Assembly (NCBI GenBank): GCA_029204225.1 | Contig: CM055097.1 | Span: forward strand, 44,294,942 to 44,358,941 | Direction: 5' to 3' | DNA: 64,000 bases | Origin: Diphasiastrum complanatum | Lineage: Eukaryota; Streptophyta; Lycopodiopsida; Lycopodiales; Lycopodiaceae | Shown: positions 35,201 through 44,940 of the stretch, one piece after another | Layout of the letters: each line of letters begins with the position of its first letter | Numbering within the stretch: position 1 is the first letter of the stretch | Notes under the pieces: generated by a model | The model's database searches: none | Told to the model about the DNA's origin: nothing | The model's input: the letters and a program-made list of their open reading frames with translations, nothing else | Program-made: the position numbers and the translations under genes

Positions 35201-36312
35201 TCATTTGCAGTGTATATTGATTTCTTCACTCCATCATAAGGTGCAATAGAAGAGAAAGAGTCCTTGGAGCTACACATATGTGAAGAGGCTCCACTATCAA
35301 TATACCATTGGCCGTCCTTCTTGAAAGGAGTAGATGAGAAACTAGAGACCATAAGAGATCCCTCTCCATCACTTGCAATAGTGTCTTCCTTCTCATTGGT
35401 AATATTGGCTTGCTTGAGTTGATTCTTCTTTTTGAAGCAATTGGTGGCATAATGACCTTTCTTGCCACAATAAAAGCACTTGATCTTCTTCTTCTTCTTG
35501 AGCTTGGATGATGAAGCATTAGAGGAATCATCTTCCTCCTCATCTTTGTCTTTGGATTTGACTTTGTCCTTGCTTGAGGATTGTTGATGTTGGTTCTTGC
35601 TCCTCTCTTTGTGCTTATCCTTGGCAAAAAGAGCTTTGCCATCATTATGAGTGAGAGAAAGCTTGTCCATCCTCAAGAGCTTATACTCTTGTCTTGATTC
35701 TTCTGAAATTAGCACACTTTGGAGAGCCTCCAAACTTGGTAGCTCCTCCTTAATGGCATAGGATTGGACAAGATTATCAAATTCACTTCTCAAGCCATTG
35801 AGAATGACTTGAACTAGCTCATTTTGATTGATGGAATCACCAATACAAGCAAGCTCTCTATGAATATCTTTTACTCTCAAAACATAACTAGATGCACTCT
35901 CATCACTCTTTTGACTACTTTGAAAGATTTGATTCCTAAGAGTGAGAAGCCTAGAGGTATTCTTAGCCTCATAGATAGTCTTGAGACAATCCCAAGCTTC
36001 TTTGGCTGCTGTACAAGTACCTATCTCCCTCAATATCTCATTAGAGACATTCATCTTAATGTAGTGGAGAGCCATCCTAGCTCTCTTTTTGTATTTTTGA
36101 ACCTCTTGAAGAACTTGTGGTTCTTCTTCAAGGCCAAGAACTATGTCCATCACGTCTTGAAGGATCAAGATGGACTCCATCCTCATTTTCCAAATTGAAT
36201 AATTTGAAGTGGTCAATCTTTCACTTGGTTCCAACAAGGATGAACCCATTGAAGACATTTGAAGTGAAGAAAACTCAGATGATGAACAATAAATGTTGTT
36301 ACACACTTTCAA
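32269..36312 (-). CDS. copia Gag-Pol polyprotein, intact (element B)
   Basis: 1347 codons, one frame. Gag: residues about 30-240, with SNYSIWKMRMES and TSRLLTLRNQIFQ; knuckle C279, C282, H287, C292 (CX2CX4HX4C). Protease: DSGA at 339-342. Integrase: zinc site H472, H477, C506, C509; catalytic D536, D598, E634 with 35 residues between the last two. RT: LDVSNAFL with D944 and YVDD at 1027-1030. RNaseH: D1191 or D1193 in YSDSDF, E1232/E1234 in CEAEY, D1269, D1318. Length and order are normal for Ty1/copia. The product makes particles, matures itself, copies its RNA and integrates cDNA. The first ATG is at 36312, but element D starts at the equivalent of Met19, so 36258 is the likelier start. No frameshift separates gag and pol. 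Confidence 0.95.
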   Translation of the reverse strand: MKVCNNIYCSSSEFSSLQMSSMGSSLLEPSERLTTSNYSIWKMRMESILILQDVMDIVLGLEEEPQVLQEVQKYKKRARMALHYIKMNVSNEILREIGTCTAAKEAWDCLKTIYEAKNTSRLLTLRNQIFQSSQKSDESASSYVLRVKDIHRELACIGDSINQNELVQVILNGLRSEFDNLVQSYAIKEELPSLEALQSVLISEESRQEYKLLRMDKLSLTHNDGKALFAKDKHKERSKNQHQQSSSKDKVKSKDKDEEEDDSSNASSSKLKKKKKIKCFYCGKKGHYATNCFKKKNQLKQANITNEKEDTIASDGEGSLMVSSFSSTPFKKDGQWYIDSGASSHMCSSKDSFSSIAPYDGVKKSIYTANDFECPIEGIGNIPLKLASSKVLSLSRVLYVPKLTKNLISVGQLLDNGLDVKFNVDTCTIKKNDEILALGSRFGGIYKLDPNEYVNACNVALVNKLSMEELWHRRLGHPNYKSMLSMIKESKAIGLPKSFSKKIKPCEACAIAKSHKKPFTRSSIKSKHPLELIHSDVHFSSTTSKGGATCFVTFIDDYTRFTWIYLLASKSMVFDHFLIFKAYVEKQFSFKIKALRSDGGGEYISNKFQDFCELEGIKREFSCAYSPSQNGVAERKNRSLCECAKSMRIEASLPKDFWGEAINCANYLCNRLPHIALGGKSPYEILFLKKPKVDHLRIFGCLCFVHMPLETRKKEDPSACKGIMVGYSSTKKAYRVFILSTSQVIESRDVVFHEDQHSSFEEAEIKKSMDASSIIDFEDNHDVMGSRFEEDSPRIFSPRRSMRDRSEPKRLSYVDKGKQVDLDSTNYVFYVSHEEPKNVQEALNTKEWYDAMKQEYDALITNNTWELVDPPSNKHVIGCKWVFRIKFNHDGTINKHKARLCAKGFAQIHGLDYEETFAPVAKMVTIRILISLACFFKWKVFQLDVSNAFLNGYLEEEIYMEQPQGFIKDESKVCLLFKSLYGLKQAPRSWYSRLNSFLISLGFTLSDYDPSMYLKFVDSNIVILLIYVDDIILCGSCIKLVDETKLALGCEFKMQDLGEIHYILGLEIDFYENHVFICQSRYAHSMLKKFHMENSKSIDTPMEQIVKDPNKGDEISFEDITLFRSLIGSLIWLTITRPDLSFCVHKLSQFMQEPKIHHWKMAKRILRYVSSSCDYGLLYKSEDLSIIGYSDSDFASDKMDRKSISAYTIFLGGNLISWLSKKQDTISLSSCEAEYKALTTTTKEVLWIKRLLMELKCIKEDDLPMIKCDNISAQALANNPIFHARSKHIEVAHHFVREKLIGGEIYLEHVNSSSCIADLLTKSLSKSAFIKHRSNLGVISRSMLKSS

Positions 36313-37001
36313 TAGGATCCAATAATTGAGTACTATCTCCTCTTATGAAAGATCTTACAACAATTTGTGAATTGATTCTCACTAGCTACACAAATCTCTC
36401 TAAAACAAGATCTATTTCACATCAAATGATGGAGTATAGGCAAAGTTAGGATCCAACACTCTTAGCACGTGTGAAATACACTAAGAAACCAAATTTGACT
36501 CAAATACAATGATATTGCATGAAACAAAATGGCTAAGATCTCAAAACAGTGCCTAGATCACATATAGATGAGATTGGCAAGCATACAACTGTGATTTTGG
36601 ATCAACCAAGCAATCTCTTGACCAAACCAAATGTGTCCACCCAGGTCTAGGTGCCCTACCTAACCCTCTTCAAAAGCTTATAACTTTTGATTGGCTCAAC
36701 CAAATGGAATGAAACTGATTGCAACAGAAACTAGACAAAAATAGCTTCAAAACAAGCTATCAAGCAAGATAAATGGATCAAACATGAGAGAGAACTTCCA
36801 AACTGAAATTGGATGTTCCTCACACGTGTCTGAGCACCTGATTCCGTACAGTACCAGATCAGACCCAATCAATGTCCTTTTGATCTCTTTTGATCCAAGA
36901 TTGAACAAGATAGCTAGGAAAATGGGCCTTGACAATTTCTAGCTCAAGATTGATGAAAATTTTTCACTTAGATGGATCAAAATGCATGGTAACCTTAGGT
37001 A
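36313..37001 (-). other. untranslated leader of element B
   Basis: About 690 bp between primer site and polyprotein. Holds AGCACGTGTGAAATAC near 36465 and CACACGTGTCTGAGC near 36821, both with CACGTG cores like the LTR. A minus-strand ORF at 36747-36935 seems incidental. Confidence 0.6.
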
Positions 37002-37014
37002 GGCTCTGATACCA
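37002..37014 (-). promoter_or_regulatory. primer binding site, tRNA-iMet (element B)
   Basis: TGGTATCAGAGCC on the minus strand, abutting the 5' LTR with no gap. Perfect plant copia site. Confidence 0.95.
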
Positions 37015-37751
37015 TGTTGAATTTCACACGTGTGGACTGTCCACTACATGTACTTGTGATCTCCTAAGGTGTGTAGATGCACCAAGATCAAGACTAGATT
37101 GAGATTCAAGATCAATCTTGAATCCTATGGCAAAAACACACTACTACATGCATTCAATCACTTCCAACTCTCACTCACACGTGTGGGAAGTATTCAAAAA
37201 ATAATCTAAGTAAAAACAAGCTGCTCTCCTCGGGTAGAGAGAGAAAATACATCAAGAGCTCTCGGGTAGAGAGAGAAAGCTAGAAATCCAATAACTCACA
37301 AAATCCATGAAATCACCAAATCAATTGATTTCAAAATGAGGAGTACAATGATACTAGTAGGTCCACGAGCTACCACTATGCTTAACTATGATTGGACCAC
37401 ATTTTGTCACCTCTTGATCCTATTGGATCATTGATCTATGCACCTCTTAATTCTATTGGACTATATTCAAGCACACCTCAATTTCCTATTGGACCTCTCA
37501 AGGTTCCACCTCTATATCCTATTGGACCTCTTGGAATTCATCAAACAAAAACTTTACACTTGTCTACACTCTAATTAGCAAGTGTTTAGCCTCTTACTCT
37601 ATTTTGGCTCAATAGTGGCATTACAAGTGGAAATGCATAATTTGCCATCTATGCCAAATTTATTCCTATCAACATCCTACACCTAGATGCTTGATGTAAA
37701 AAACATAAGACCCCTATATCTAACATAGATAATCTTTTTCAATTCTTCACA
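37015..37751 (-). repeat. 5' LTR of element B
   Basis: 737 bp, identical to 31514-32250 over its whole length. It drives transcription leftwards. Confidence 0.97.
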
Positions 37752-37756
37752 AGAAT

Positions 37757-39586
37757 GACTGACATGAGGTGAGATAGTTATTGAGAAAAACTAAATAGAC
37801 ATTTTATCTTTCAAAAACTCTCAATGATCAATCATGTTTTTATACTATTAAAGAAGATGATTCTAAAAAAATTCAAGATTTCGTTTTTAACAAACTTATA
37901 TATTATGCATTATAGACATTTTGTATAGATTGCAAATGAAAGAATCATTAAATAATGATTATTCATTTAAAGTGTAATGCAAAGATTTTTAGAGCGTACA
38001 ATTTGTCCTTTATAAAGAATTGTTATATTTCTTTCAAGATGACAATTTATTGGAGTATAGATATTAGAAAGTCGTCCTAGAATTTTGTAACGTTAGAATA
38101 GAGAATGTTGTGTGCGATAAATTTTCAAATACTAGCATGCAATTTAGTTTTTAGAAAATTGTTAAACTCTATGCTTAAGATAGATTTTATATTTACATTC
38201 TACCAATTGTTTATTATCCGTTTTTCTAAAATCAACTTATTTTTTTCAAGTACAAAACAAAAGTGAGAAATGTAGGAGGAGTGCTATTTTATAATAAAAT
38301 TAAATATATAACCATTGATTATTATTCACTCAATGATAAATGCACAATCGAACAAGTTTCAGTATCATGTTTCAATATTCAATTATTACAAAAAAGATAA
38401 AAATTGCTAGGATAGATTTTGTGACTTGTCCGTATCAAAAGCCACAAAAATTTAAAAAATCATTCGATTGGAATTTTTCACACACAACTAATTAAATGCT
38501 CCATTTGTTTAGTGGAAGTAGTACTACTAGCATATCTTTTGTTAAAAAAAGAAAATATGTTAATGTGAGTTAAATAGTAGAATTTGTATAAAAAAATGAA
38601 TGAAATCTATTTTTATTTTATTATATGAATAAGCAAAAGTCAAAAAATGTATAGATGAGAAAGACTCTATTATTTTAATATCGAAAAAACCACAAACTCT
38701 TGCTAGTGAAAAAGTTGACGACATTCTAGATTTGTCAAATGTTTTGTTCCTAATATAATACTTGAAGATGTTGTAATTGAGGAGTTAATTATTATTGCTT
38801 CTAGGACTACTCTAAAAAAAAATGTAAATGAGTCTGATGACTTGTGAGTCACTTCACGTAGTTTTCTTCTAGGGAAATAAAGAGTGTGTTATCTATTTTT
38901 TTATTGTTATTTACCAAAAATTTATAGACACAAGATTGTTTTAGTAATATTAAAAAAAATTATTGATTTTGAGTTTTCTCTCTATCCTCTCTAGTACATA
39001 TTCTTGTATTTGAATACTTAAATTTAAATTCAGAGAAGCGTTTTTTGTTAGTTTGTGAGCTTGAACAAATTCAAGAAATCTCATAGAAGAAGAGATTGAG
39101 ATTTGAGATTTTTCTGACATTACTATAATAACATAACTCATGAGAAAATATTTTAGATAGTTTTATTACAATGTAGTTTTTTTTTTAATAGTTCTCTAAT
39201 TTAAATGGTGTTAGTATTTTTTATATACATATTTGACAAATGCACTAAAATTTTTAAATATGTATTTTACGAGTTATGATGAACATAACTAAAAGTAAAT
39301 ATATTTTTATTTTTTTGATTTCTATAAAAATGATGACAAAATAACATCTAGTATTCAAAATACTACTAAGCTCTAACTTTCTTCAAAAGAATTTGAATTT
39401 TTTTAAACAAATTATATAATATTTTTTGTTGTAAAGTAAAATATCTCAAGGTGCTATGTACTTTTAGCATGTATGATTATATAATATCTTATTGTAGCTT
39501 ACTGAACTCGTTTTGCTAGAACTTGTGTAGTATATAGGTTATCGTTTTCCAAGGAGATCGGAGATATAGGTATTATTGATGAAAAT
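37757..39586. other. AT-rich sequence, no gene seen
   Basis: Very AT-rich with many A and T runs. No ORF with recognisable features and no repeat edge identified. Confidence 0.5.
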
Positions 39587-40108
39587 GTGTCATATAGTGA
39601 AATCAAAGGTAAGGAAAGAGCTAACTTCATCAATGGAGGTGAAGGTTCTTCCTTGGAAAAGATTTTTGTTAATGACTTCTTTGATCATATGGAAAAAGAT
39701 GTTGCTAGGTGCATTCATGAAAGAGATGATTCTTCTACATTCTTTTGTGATGAGTCCAAAAAAGTCATTTTTCTAGCAAGTGGAGTCACATGTCTTCATA
39801 AAGAGAGTAGATCAAATGGTTTTATCAAAAGACTTGGTGAGGGAGATAGTCACAAGTCAAGAAGAAGAGAAGTATGTGAAGAGTTTAAAGAAGGATGTAC
39901 TTTGAATGATGTCATTGTGAATGATAGTGAGGAAGAATCATTATCATATGAGTCATTACCTAAAACATTGAGTAGAAGTTTTTGTTTGAAAAAGAAGAGT
40001 ACTTCAATAACCATTATGTTGAAGGTACTAGTTATTTTTTTCATGGCTTCTAATGTCTTTGAGGTTTCTACTCCTTATTATGCAATCATTAAGAGGGAGT
40101 CTTATTAA
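39587..40108 (+). CDS. hypothetical protein, 173 aa, with a C-terminal hydrophobic segment
   Basis: Not recognised. The product starts MSYSEIKGKERANF, has a charged middle (SHKSRRREVCEEFKEG, then VNDSEEESLSYES) and a hydrophobic stretch near residues 143-155 (ITIMLKVLVIFFM) that could span a membrane. Overlapping minus-strand ORFs look like shadows. It may be a relic of the AT-rich retroelement that continues to 43600, or chance. Codon use is AT-rich like the surroundings. Confidence 0.3.
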   Translation: MSYSEIKGKERANFINGGEGSSLEKIFVNDFFDHMEKDVARCIHERDDSSTFFCDESKKVIFLASGVTCLHKESRSNGFIKRLGEGDSHKSRRREVCEEFKEGCTLNDVIVNDSEEESLSYESLPKTLSRSFCLKKKSTSITIMLKVLVIFFMASNVFEVSTPYYAIIKRESY

Positions 40109-40560
40109 GGAAAGAGCAATGGAAGATTGGTTCTTGGGAAGATCCGGCTCCTTTTGCAGTTTTTTATTGATGCTATATGTCTTGTTCTTGTAGGTGCTAT
40201 GATTGCTTTTCGCAAAGTTCAAGTTTATTGTTATTCTGCTCTCCCTTAGATTAATAGTTAATATTGTTGTAGATAATGTACTGATGTTTCTAGCTTCTTG
40301 GTTGAGTAAGATGTTCCCTCTATTATTAGATTAACCACTCCTTTGTGTAGGATTAAGGGTTTGGAAGACAAGGATTAACTTTGTAGATGTTCAAATCCTC
40401 TTCTCTTAAACTATTAAAATAAGGGAGAACTTGAAGTTGGGTCTGAATTTTGCTTTTATTGTTTTTCAAATTTGAAAATGCAAATTAAAAAAAGGTCAAT
40501 TATGAAATGAAAATGCAAGCTCTTAATTTTTATAGAATCATAATCAAAATATGAACATTC

Positions 40561-40668
40561 CATCATATTCTATGCAAAGAGTAGATCAATTTTGTTTTTG
40601 GCCTCATCTCTATCAGAGTTCAGATAAGAAAGTTTTGGTAGATCAAAGATCTATAGTACTAGATAAGT
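40561..40668 (+). repeat. direct repeat, copy 1 of about 107 bp
   Basis: Starts CATCATATTCTATGCAAAGA and ends near TAGTACTAGATAAG. Second copy at 40775-40880 with about 10 differences. Confidence 0.8.
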
Positions 40669-40774
40669 TTTTGATGATGCGACACTTGATTATGTGGAAT
40701 ATTTCCACCATGCGAGGATCTACCTTCTGGTAAAACAAACTTGTCCATTCTCACGTCATGGCAATATGCCACAT

Positions 40775-40880
40775 CATCATATTCTATGCAAAGAGTAGAT
40801 CAGTTTTGCTTTTGATCTCTCTCTATCAGAGTTCAGATAAGAAAGTAATGGTAGATCAAAGATTTATAGTACAAGATAAG
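40775..40880 (+). repeat. direct repeat, copy 2 of about 107 bp
   Basis: Same start as copy 1 and ends TAGTACAAGATAAG; spacing between starts is 214 bp. Function unknown. Confidence 0.8.
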
Positions 40881-41710
40881 AACAAACGTACCAGATGTTT
40901 TATGGCGACCACAATGGGATTTAGATCCATGAAAGCCAAATACTCTAGTGGTATCCTAGGTCATACTGCCATAGAGTATTTAGAAGGTTTAGAAGTCATA
41001 TCAATGCTCCTAATGTAAAAAAAATTGGACAAATACGAAAGGGAAATATACATCTTAATGAAAAAGAAGAGGAAAAAAAAAATTTGAATATTCCACATGG
41101 AGTTGACCTCGTGAAATCCTTTATATGTGTTTTGATTTTGAATGGACAATCATTATTTAATAATTGTATAGATGAAAAATGAATGATTGTAACTATTGAT
41201 CATGATGGTAATAATGTGTGATAAAAATTGTTGTTTGGACTTGGTGATATTTGTGAGATGTGTGAGCAAGATTGAATGTTTTCATGATTGAGTAGTACAA
41301 CAGTTTCAAGATTTGTAGAAGAAGTAAGGTATAGTGTTGGACAGAGAGGTGTAGGTGTGAAGCCTAGCCCCACCATCCTAACCTAGTGGGTGCCATCTTG
41401 AAGTAGACAAGGAAAGTCATTCAAGAGGACTGTATTAAAATTGCTTGTCTTGAATGAGTGTTATTCATACTTGATTAAAAAAAAAAAATTGTGAAAAAAG
41501 AAGAAGAAAACACTAAGAAATGAAAGATGAAGAGAACTAGCTAAAAAAGCTATAAGTATTACAAACTAAGTAAGTCCAATTAAAAATTGAAATCAACCAT
41601 TATCACCAAAGTTATAACTGAACAAAAAAATCATTTCTATGATCATTTCACAATAATTCAATAGAACATTTAAAAAATAAAATAAAATAAAATAAAAACA
41701 ATGTTAATGG
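40881..41710. other. no gene seen; A-run ends at 41468-41490
   Basis: Contains an inverted pair TCATTCAAG and CTTGAATGA near 41420-41460 followed by a run of twelve A. This could be the 3' end of a retroposed sequence, but no Pol III boxes or target duplication were found. Confidence 0.35.
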
Positions 41711-42211
41711 ATGAAGAAAGTCCCAGTCTACCCAGTTTTAATGGAAATAAAAATGAAGATGCAAATCTACATGAATGTGTGTAGACAAAATTATGAAGAA
41801 GAAGATGAGGATATGTTTAGATTATTTCTAGTAACATTGGATAATTTTTCTGTATTCTGTATTGAATCAAAAGAAAATTTGCAATTGGACAAAACTTAAA
41901 ACAAGCTTCTTGGATAGATTTAGAAGATGGATTCTGATATTATCAAATTACTAAGTGAAATCAAATTGAAACAAAATGAACCTATCAAAAGCTTTGTTGA
42001 TAGAATCAATTGTTTGGCTAAAAGATTAAGTGAAAGACCAGGAGAAGAGTTTTTCTTATCTTGGTTTATGTCAGGTTTGTCTAATGACATGGCATATGGT
42101 ATTCTCTCAAAAGTTCCTAAGACTTTTGAGGAAGCTATCTCAAGGGCAGTTGCTTTAGAACATGCTGATAAAATGATGACAGAAATAGAAGAATTTGATA
42201 AGAAGAGTTAG
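41711..42211 (+). pseudogene. divergent gypsy-like gag relic
   Basis: In one frame the start reads PSLPSFNGNKNEDANLHECV, like the entry of a retrotransposon gag domain, then another frame gives DMFRLFLVTLDNFSVF. From 41927 an open 94-codon part reads LKQNEPIKSFVDRINCLAKR and FFLSWFMSGLSNDMAYGILS, then FEEAISRAVALEHADKM. This matches the general gag pattern (short loop, FxxRF, L..L...F..GL, A...A). No zinc knuckle follows. Confidence 0.5.
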
Positions 42212-42535
42212 ATAGATAGATCCTTGGATGAATTTGATGTAGGAATCTCTTCCTACTATGCTAGAGTATCATCTATTCCTAAAATTCTTAAAAAAAATGA
42301 ATCTTGTTATTATGATGATCCTATTCAAACAAATCAACTTTTTAAAATTAAGAAAAATATTATGGTGCAAGAAGGATGTAGTAAAAATGTTGAGTATGGC
42401 TATAAGATTAATCAATCAAATAAAATTATTGTTGTCATTGAAGAAAACAATTGTTGTGAAGATACTCAAGATGTGGTGCATTCCATTGATGTATACCCTA
42501 AATTGATGGAGTCTTGATATGATAATACTGAGAAA

Positions 42536-43270
42536 ATGAAGAATATATATAATGCTACAATTGATAAATATGCTCTTGAGGAAGTAGAACAAGAAGGCCA
42601 ATCAAATTTGGTTGATTCTAACTTGTTCCAAAGTCAATGTCTTTTGAAGGAAGAAATGCTACCAAATGACATATGGATATCACAATCTGAAAGTCAAATA
42701 TTACCATTATTAGTGAATGATCAAGAAATTGATGATAGTTTGGTTGGAGTAGAAGAATTCATAAAAGAAATCATTACTTCCAATATGAGTGACATTGATG
42801 AAAGGTTTCAAGGTCAAAAGATAAATTCCATTCTTCCCAAGGAAAAAGATGATGACCCATATGATTCAAAGAAAGATCAAAAGGATTTATCATCTAAGAT
42901 AGATGAGTTACAAGTTGTTCATGAATATGATGAAGAGTTAGAATTAGAATTATCCAAGCTGGATCACTCATCTTTGAAGTTGATTAATAATGAGTTATAT
43001 GAAGAAACTAATGTGAAATACCAGAATGAAAGAGAAATGGAAAATTCTAAAAAAATAAATTCAATATACGATAATGAGATTTGTACCAAGAATACAAATG
43101 AAAATGTTCTTCAAGAGTTTAGCCATTGGAATAATGACTATGTTGATTCATTATATGGTACAGATATTGAAATATCAATCGATGATCAATTAGTGTTTAC
43201 GCTTGTGGATCAAAATGTTATACATGATAAATTGATCAATGACATATCTACTAAAAAAGGAATTGAATGA
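42536..43270 (+). CDS. hypothetical acidic protein, 244 aa
   Basis: Not recognised. Highly acidic and Asn/Lys-rich, with runs such as EKDDDPYDSKKDQKDLSSKI and YDEELELELSKLDHSS, and an N-terminal part EEVEQEGQSNLVDSNLFQSQ. No Cys-His knuckle and no catalytic motif. It follows the gag relic in the same orientation, and an Asn/Lys-rich ORF (43239-43595) overlaps its end. Possibly the C-terminal part of the same retroelement gag or an accessory ORF. Confidence 0.35.
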   Translation: MKNIYNATIDKYALEEVEQEGQSNLVDSNLFQSQCLLKEEMLPNDIWISQSESQILPLLVNDQEIDDSLVGVEEFIKEIITSNMSDIDERFQGQKINSILPKEKDDDPYDSKKDQKDLSSKIDELQVVHEYDEELELELSKLDHSSLKLINNELYEETNVKYQNEREMENSKKINSIYDNEICTKNTNENVLQEFSHWNNDYVDSLYGTDIEISIDDQLVFTLVDQNVIHDKLINDISTKKGIE

Positions 43271-43595
43271 AAATATTTTTAATAAATATATGGTAAATGA
43301 ATCTTTGGATGTATTACCATATCAATATAGTGTTATGTTATCATTGATAATTATAATACTCTATCAAAATTTTATGAACTCAGAAAAATATAACTACATA
43401 CGAGCATTAAAACCTCTAACTAACGAAATACTAAGAAAGCATGATAAGAGGTGGAGAAGTGATTATAACAACAAAAGAGCTAAAGATATTCAAAATAAAG
43501 TCTATGAAAAAAATGGTGAATATCAAAGAAAGTTCGAAAAAAAATCAATGGTTTCAAATATTACAAGATTATTTGTAATAATTGGTATAATATGA
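43239..43595 (+). CDS. hypothetical ORF, 118 aa, basic
   Basis: Not recognised. Overlaps the acidic ORF by 32 bases. Contains a hydrophobic run (SVMLSLIIIILYQNF) and a basic stretch KHDKRWRSDYNNKRAKDIQN. Could be a frameshifted continuation of the upstream ORF. Confidence 0.2.
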   Translation: MTYLLKKELNENIFNKYMVNESLDVLPYQYSVMLSLIIIILYQNFMNSEKYNYIRALKPLTNEILRKHDKRWRSDYNNKRAKDIQNKVYEKNGEYQRKFEKKSMVSNITRLFVIIGII

Positions 43596-44800
43596 TATTA
43601 AGTCATCATACATATGAGATGCTTCATGATATTTACCATAAGAAATATCCAAATAAATTGATATAATTATGATGATGTAGATGTATATAATATGAAATCC
43701 TAAATTTGAAACAATATAAAAAGACTATTAGAAAAATATATCTATTCGAAATTGAAAAGAAAAAGAAAAAAAATCACATAAATGATGGCATGACAATGAG
43801 ATTATTTAGAAAAATGACTGTCATCCAAAGTTGTTACCTTGATCAACTAGACACATAATTTGGCGACATATTTTAATATGTGAATGGAGGATTAAGAAAT
43901 TTACGTATCAATGTGAACTTCATATCTGAAATATATATGAGCAACCTATGAAGATATTGTTTTATTAGAATATACAATATGCAATGATAGTTTGAATGTA
44001 GGATCCAATACAAAATCAAATATAGTGTGTGTTTATGAATGAGATATACAGATTTTCATGGTTATATCTTTACAAACTCAATTTGCCAAATCCATCAAAT
44101 ACCTATTTTTTAAGCTTATAGTAAGGAAAAACTAGTGGTTCAACTACTATGAATTGAACAACTAACTTTAGTTTTATGACAGAAATGTGTGAGAGGCTAT
44201 CTTGAGAAAAATATTTCATCTTATTTGAGAAAGATATAATATACATCTTGGAAGGTGATACACTCTATATGAAGATTGGGGGTAAAATATCCACACACAT
44301 TACACTTGCATCATATAGACACTGTGATGTATGCACCCATCCTATATAAAGACCGATATGTTGCATTTCATGCCAACTTGCATTATGCATTGATCTGAAG
44401 ATGGGATGCAATGTTCTAATGCCTTGGATGGGCATTTTTTTTGTTGAATAGTATTATGAGGGTGGTATTGAGAGGAAATATGAAGATTTGGAAGGGATAA
44501 AACATTACTAGTGGGGAGGTGAGCACTAAAAAGAAAAACAGAAAGAGAAAACACTTATTGATGATTATGGATCTATGTCGGAGACATCTGTTGCTGCTGA
44601 AGACCATTTTGGATCTTTTATTGAGAGTATTTGTGAGATCTTTTGAGTGATGAGTGGAAAAATGAGTGGAGAGAATATGATGAGTGTTTTCTATTTTGTT
44701 GTTCATAAGGTCTTGAGAATTATAATTGGATCATAGATTTTCTTTGGTAAGAATAAAAAATATCATATCTCATACCAAATTTTTTTCAAAAAAACAACAC
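43596..44800. other. AT-rich sequence, no gene seen
   Basis: No convincing coding or repeat structure. Minus-strand ORFs near 44342-44706 have no recognisable features. Confidence 0.45.
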
Positions 44801-44940
44801 TCATACCAATAGAAAGCCCTTATTATATTGAGTCTCCATCTTCACTTCCTTCAACATCCTAAAAAATCCAAAAAACACCAAAAAACCTAAAAAATCAAAA
44901 ACACCAAAAACCCTATAAAATCCAAAAACACCAGCAACAC
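44801..44940 (+). other. A/C-rich leader before gypsy gag
   Basis: Low-complexity repeats of AAAAAATCCAAAAACACC and CCTAAAAAATC directly before the gag ATG. No primer site recognised. Confidence 0.4.

Larger units (their letters stand above)
31514..37751 (-). mobile_element. complete, young copia retrotransposon (element B)
   Basis: 6238 bp on the minus strand. The flanks are AGAAT at 31509-31513 and AGAAT at 37752-37756, a perfect 5-bp target duplication. The two 737-bp LTRs (31514-32250 and 37015-37751) are identical by direct comparison. Primer site, polypurine tract and a 1347-codon polyprotein with all catalytic residues are intact. Identical LTRs mean the insertion is too recent to have gathered a mutation in 1.47 kb. 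It should be capable of transposition in principle; whether it is expressed cannot be seen. Confidence 0.97.

Noticed and set aside
41330-41490. Possible SINE or retroposed RNA ending in an A-run
   Set aside because: No convincing Pol III A and B boxes and no flanking duplication; an A-run is common in this AT-rich region.
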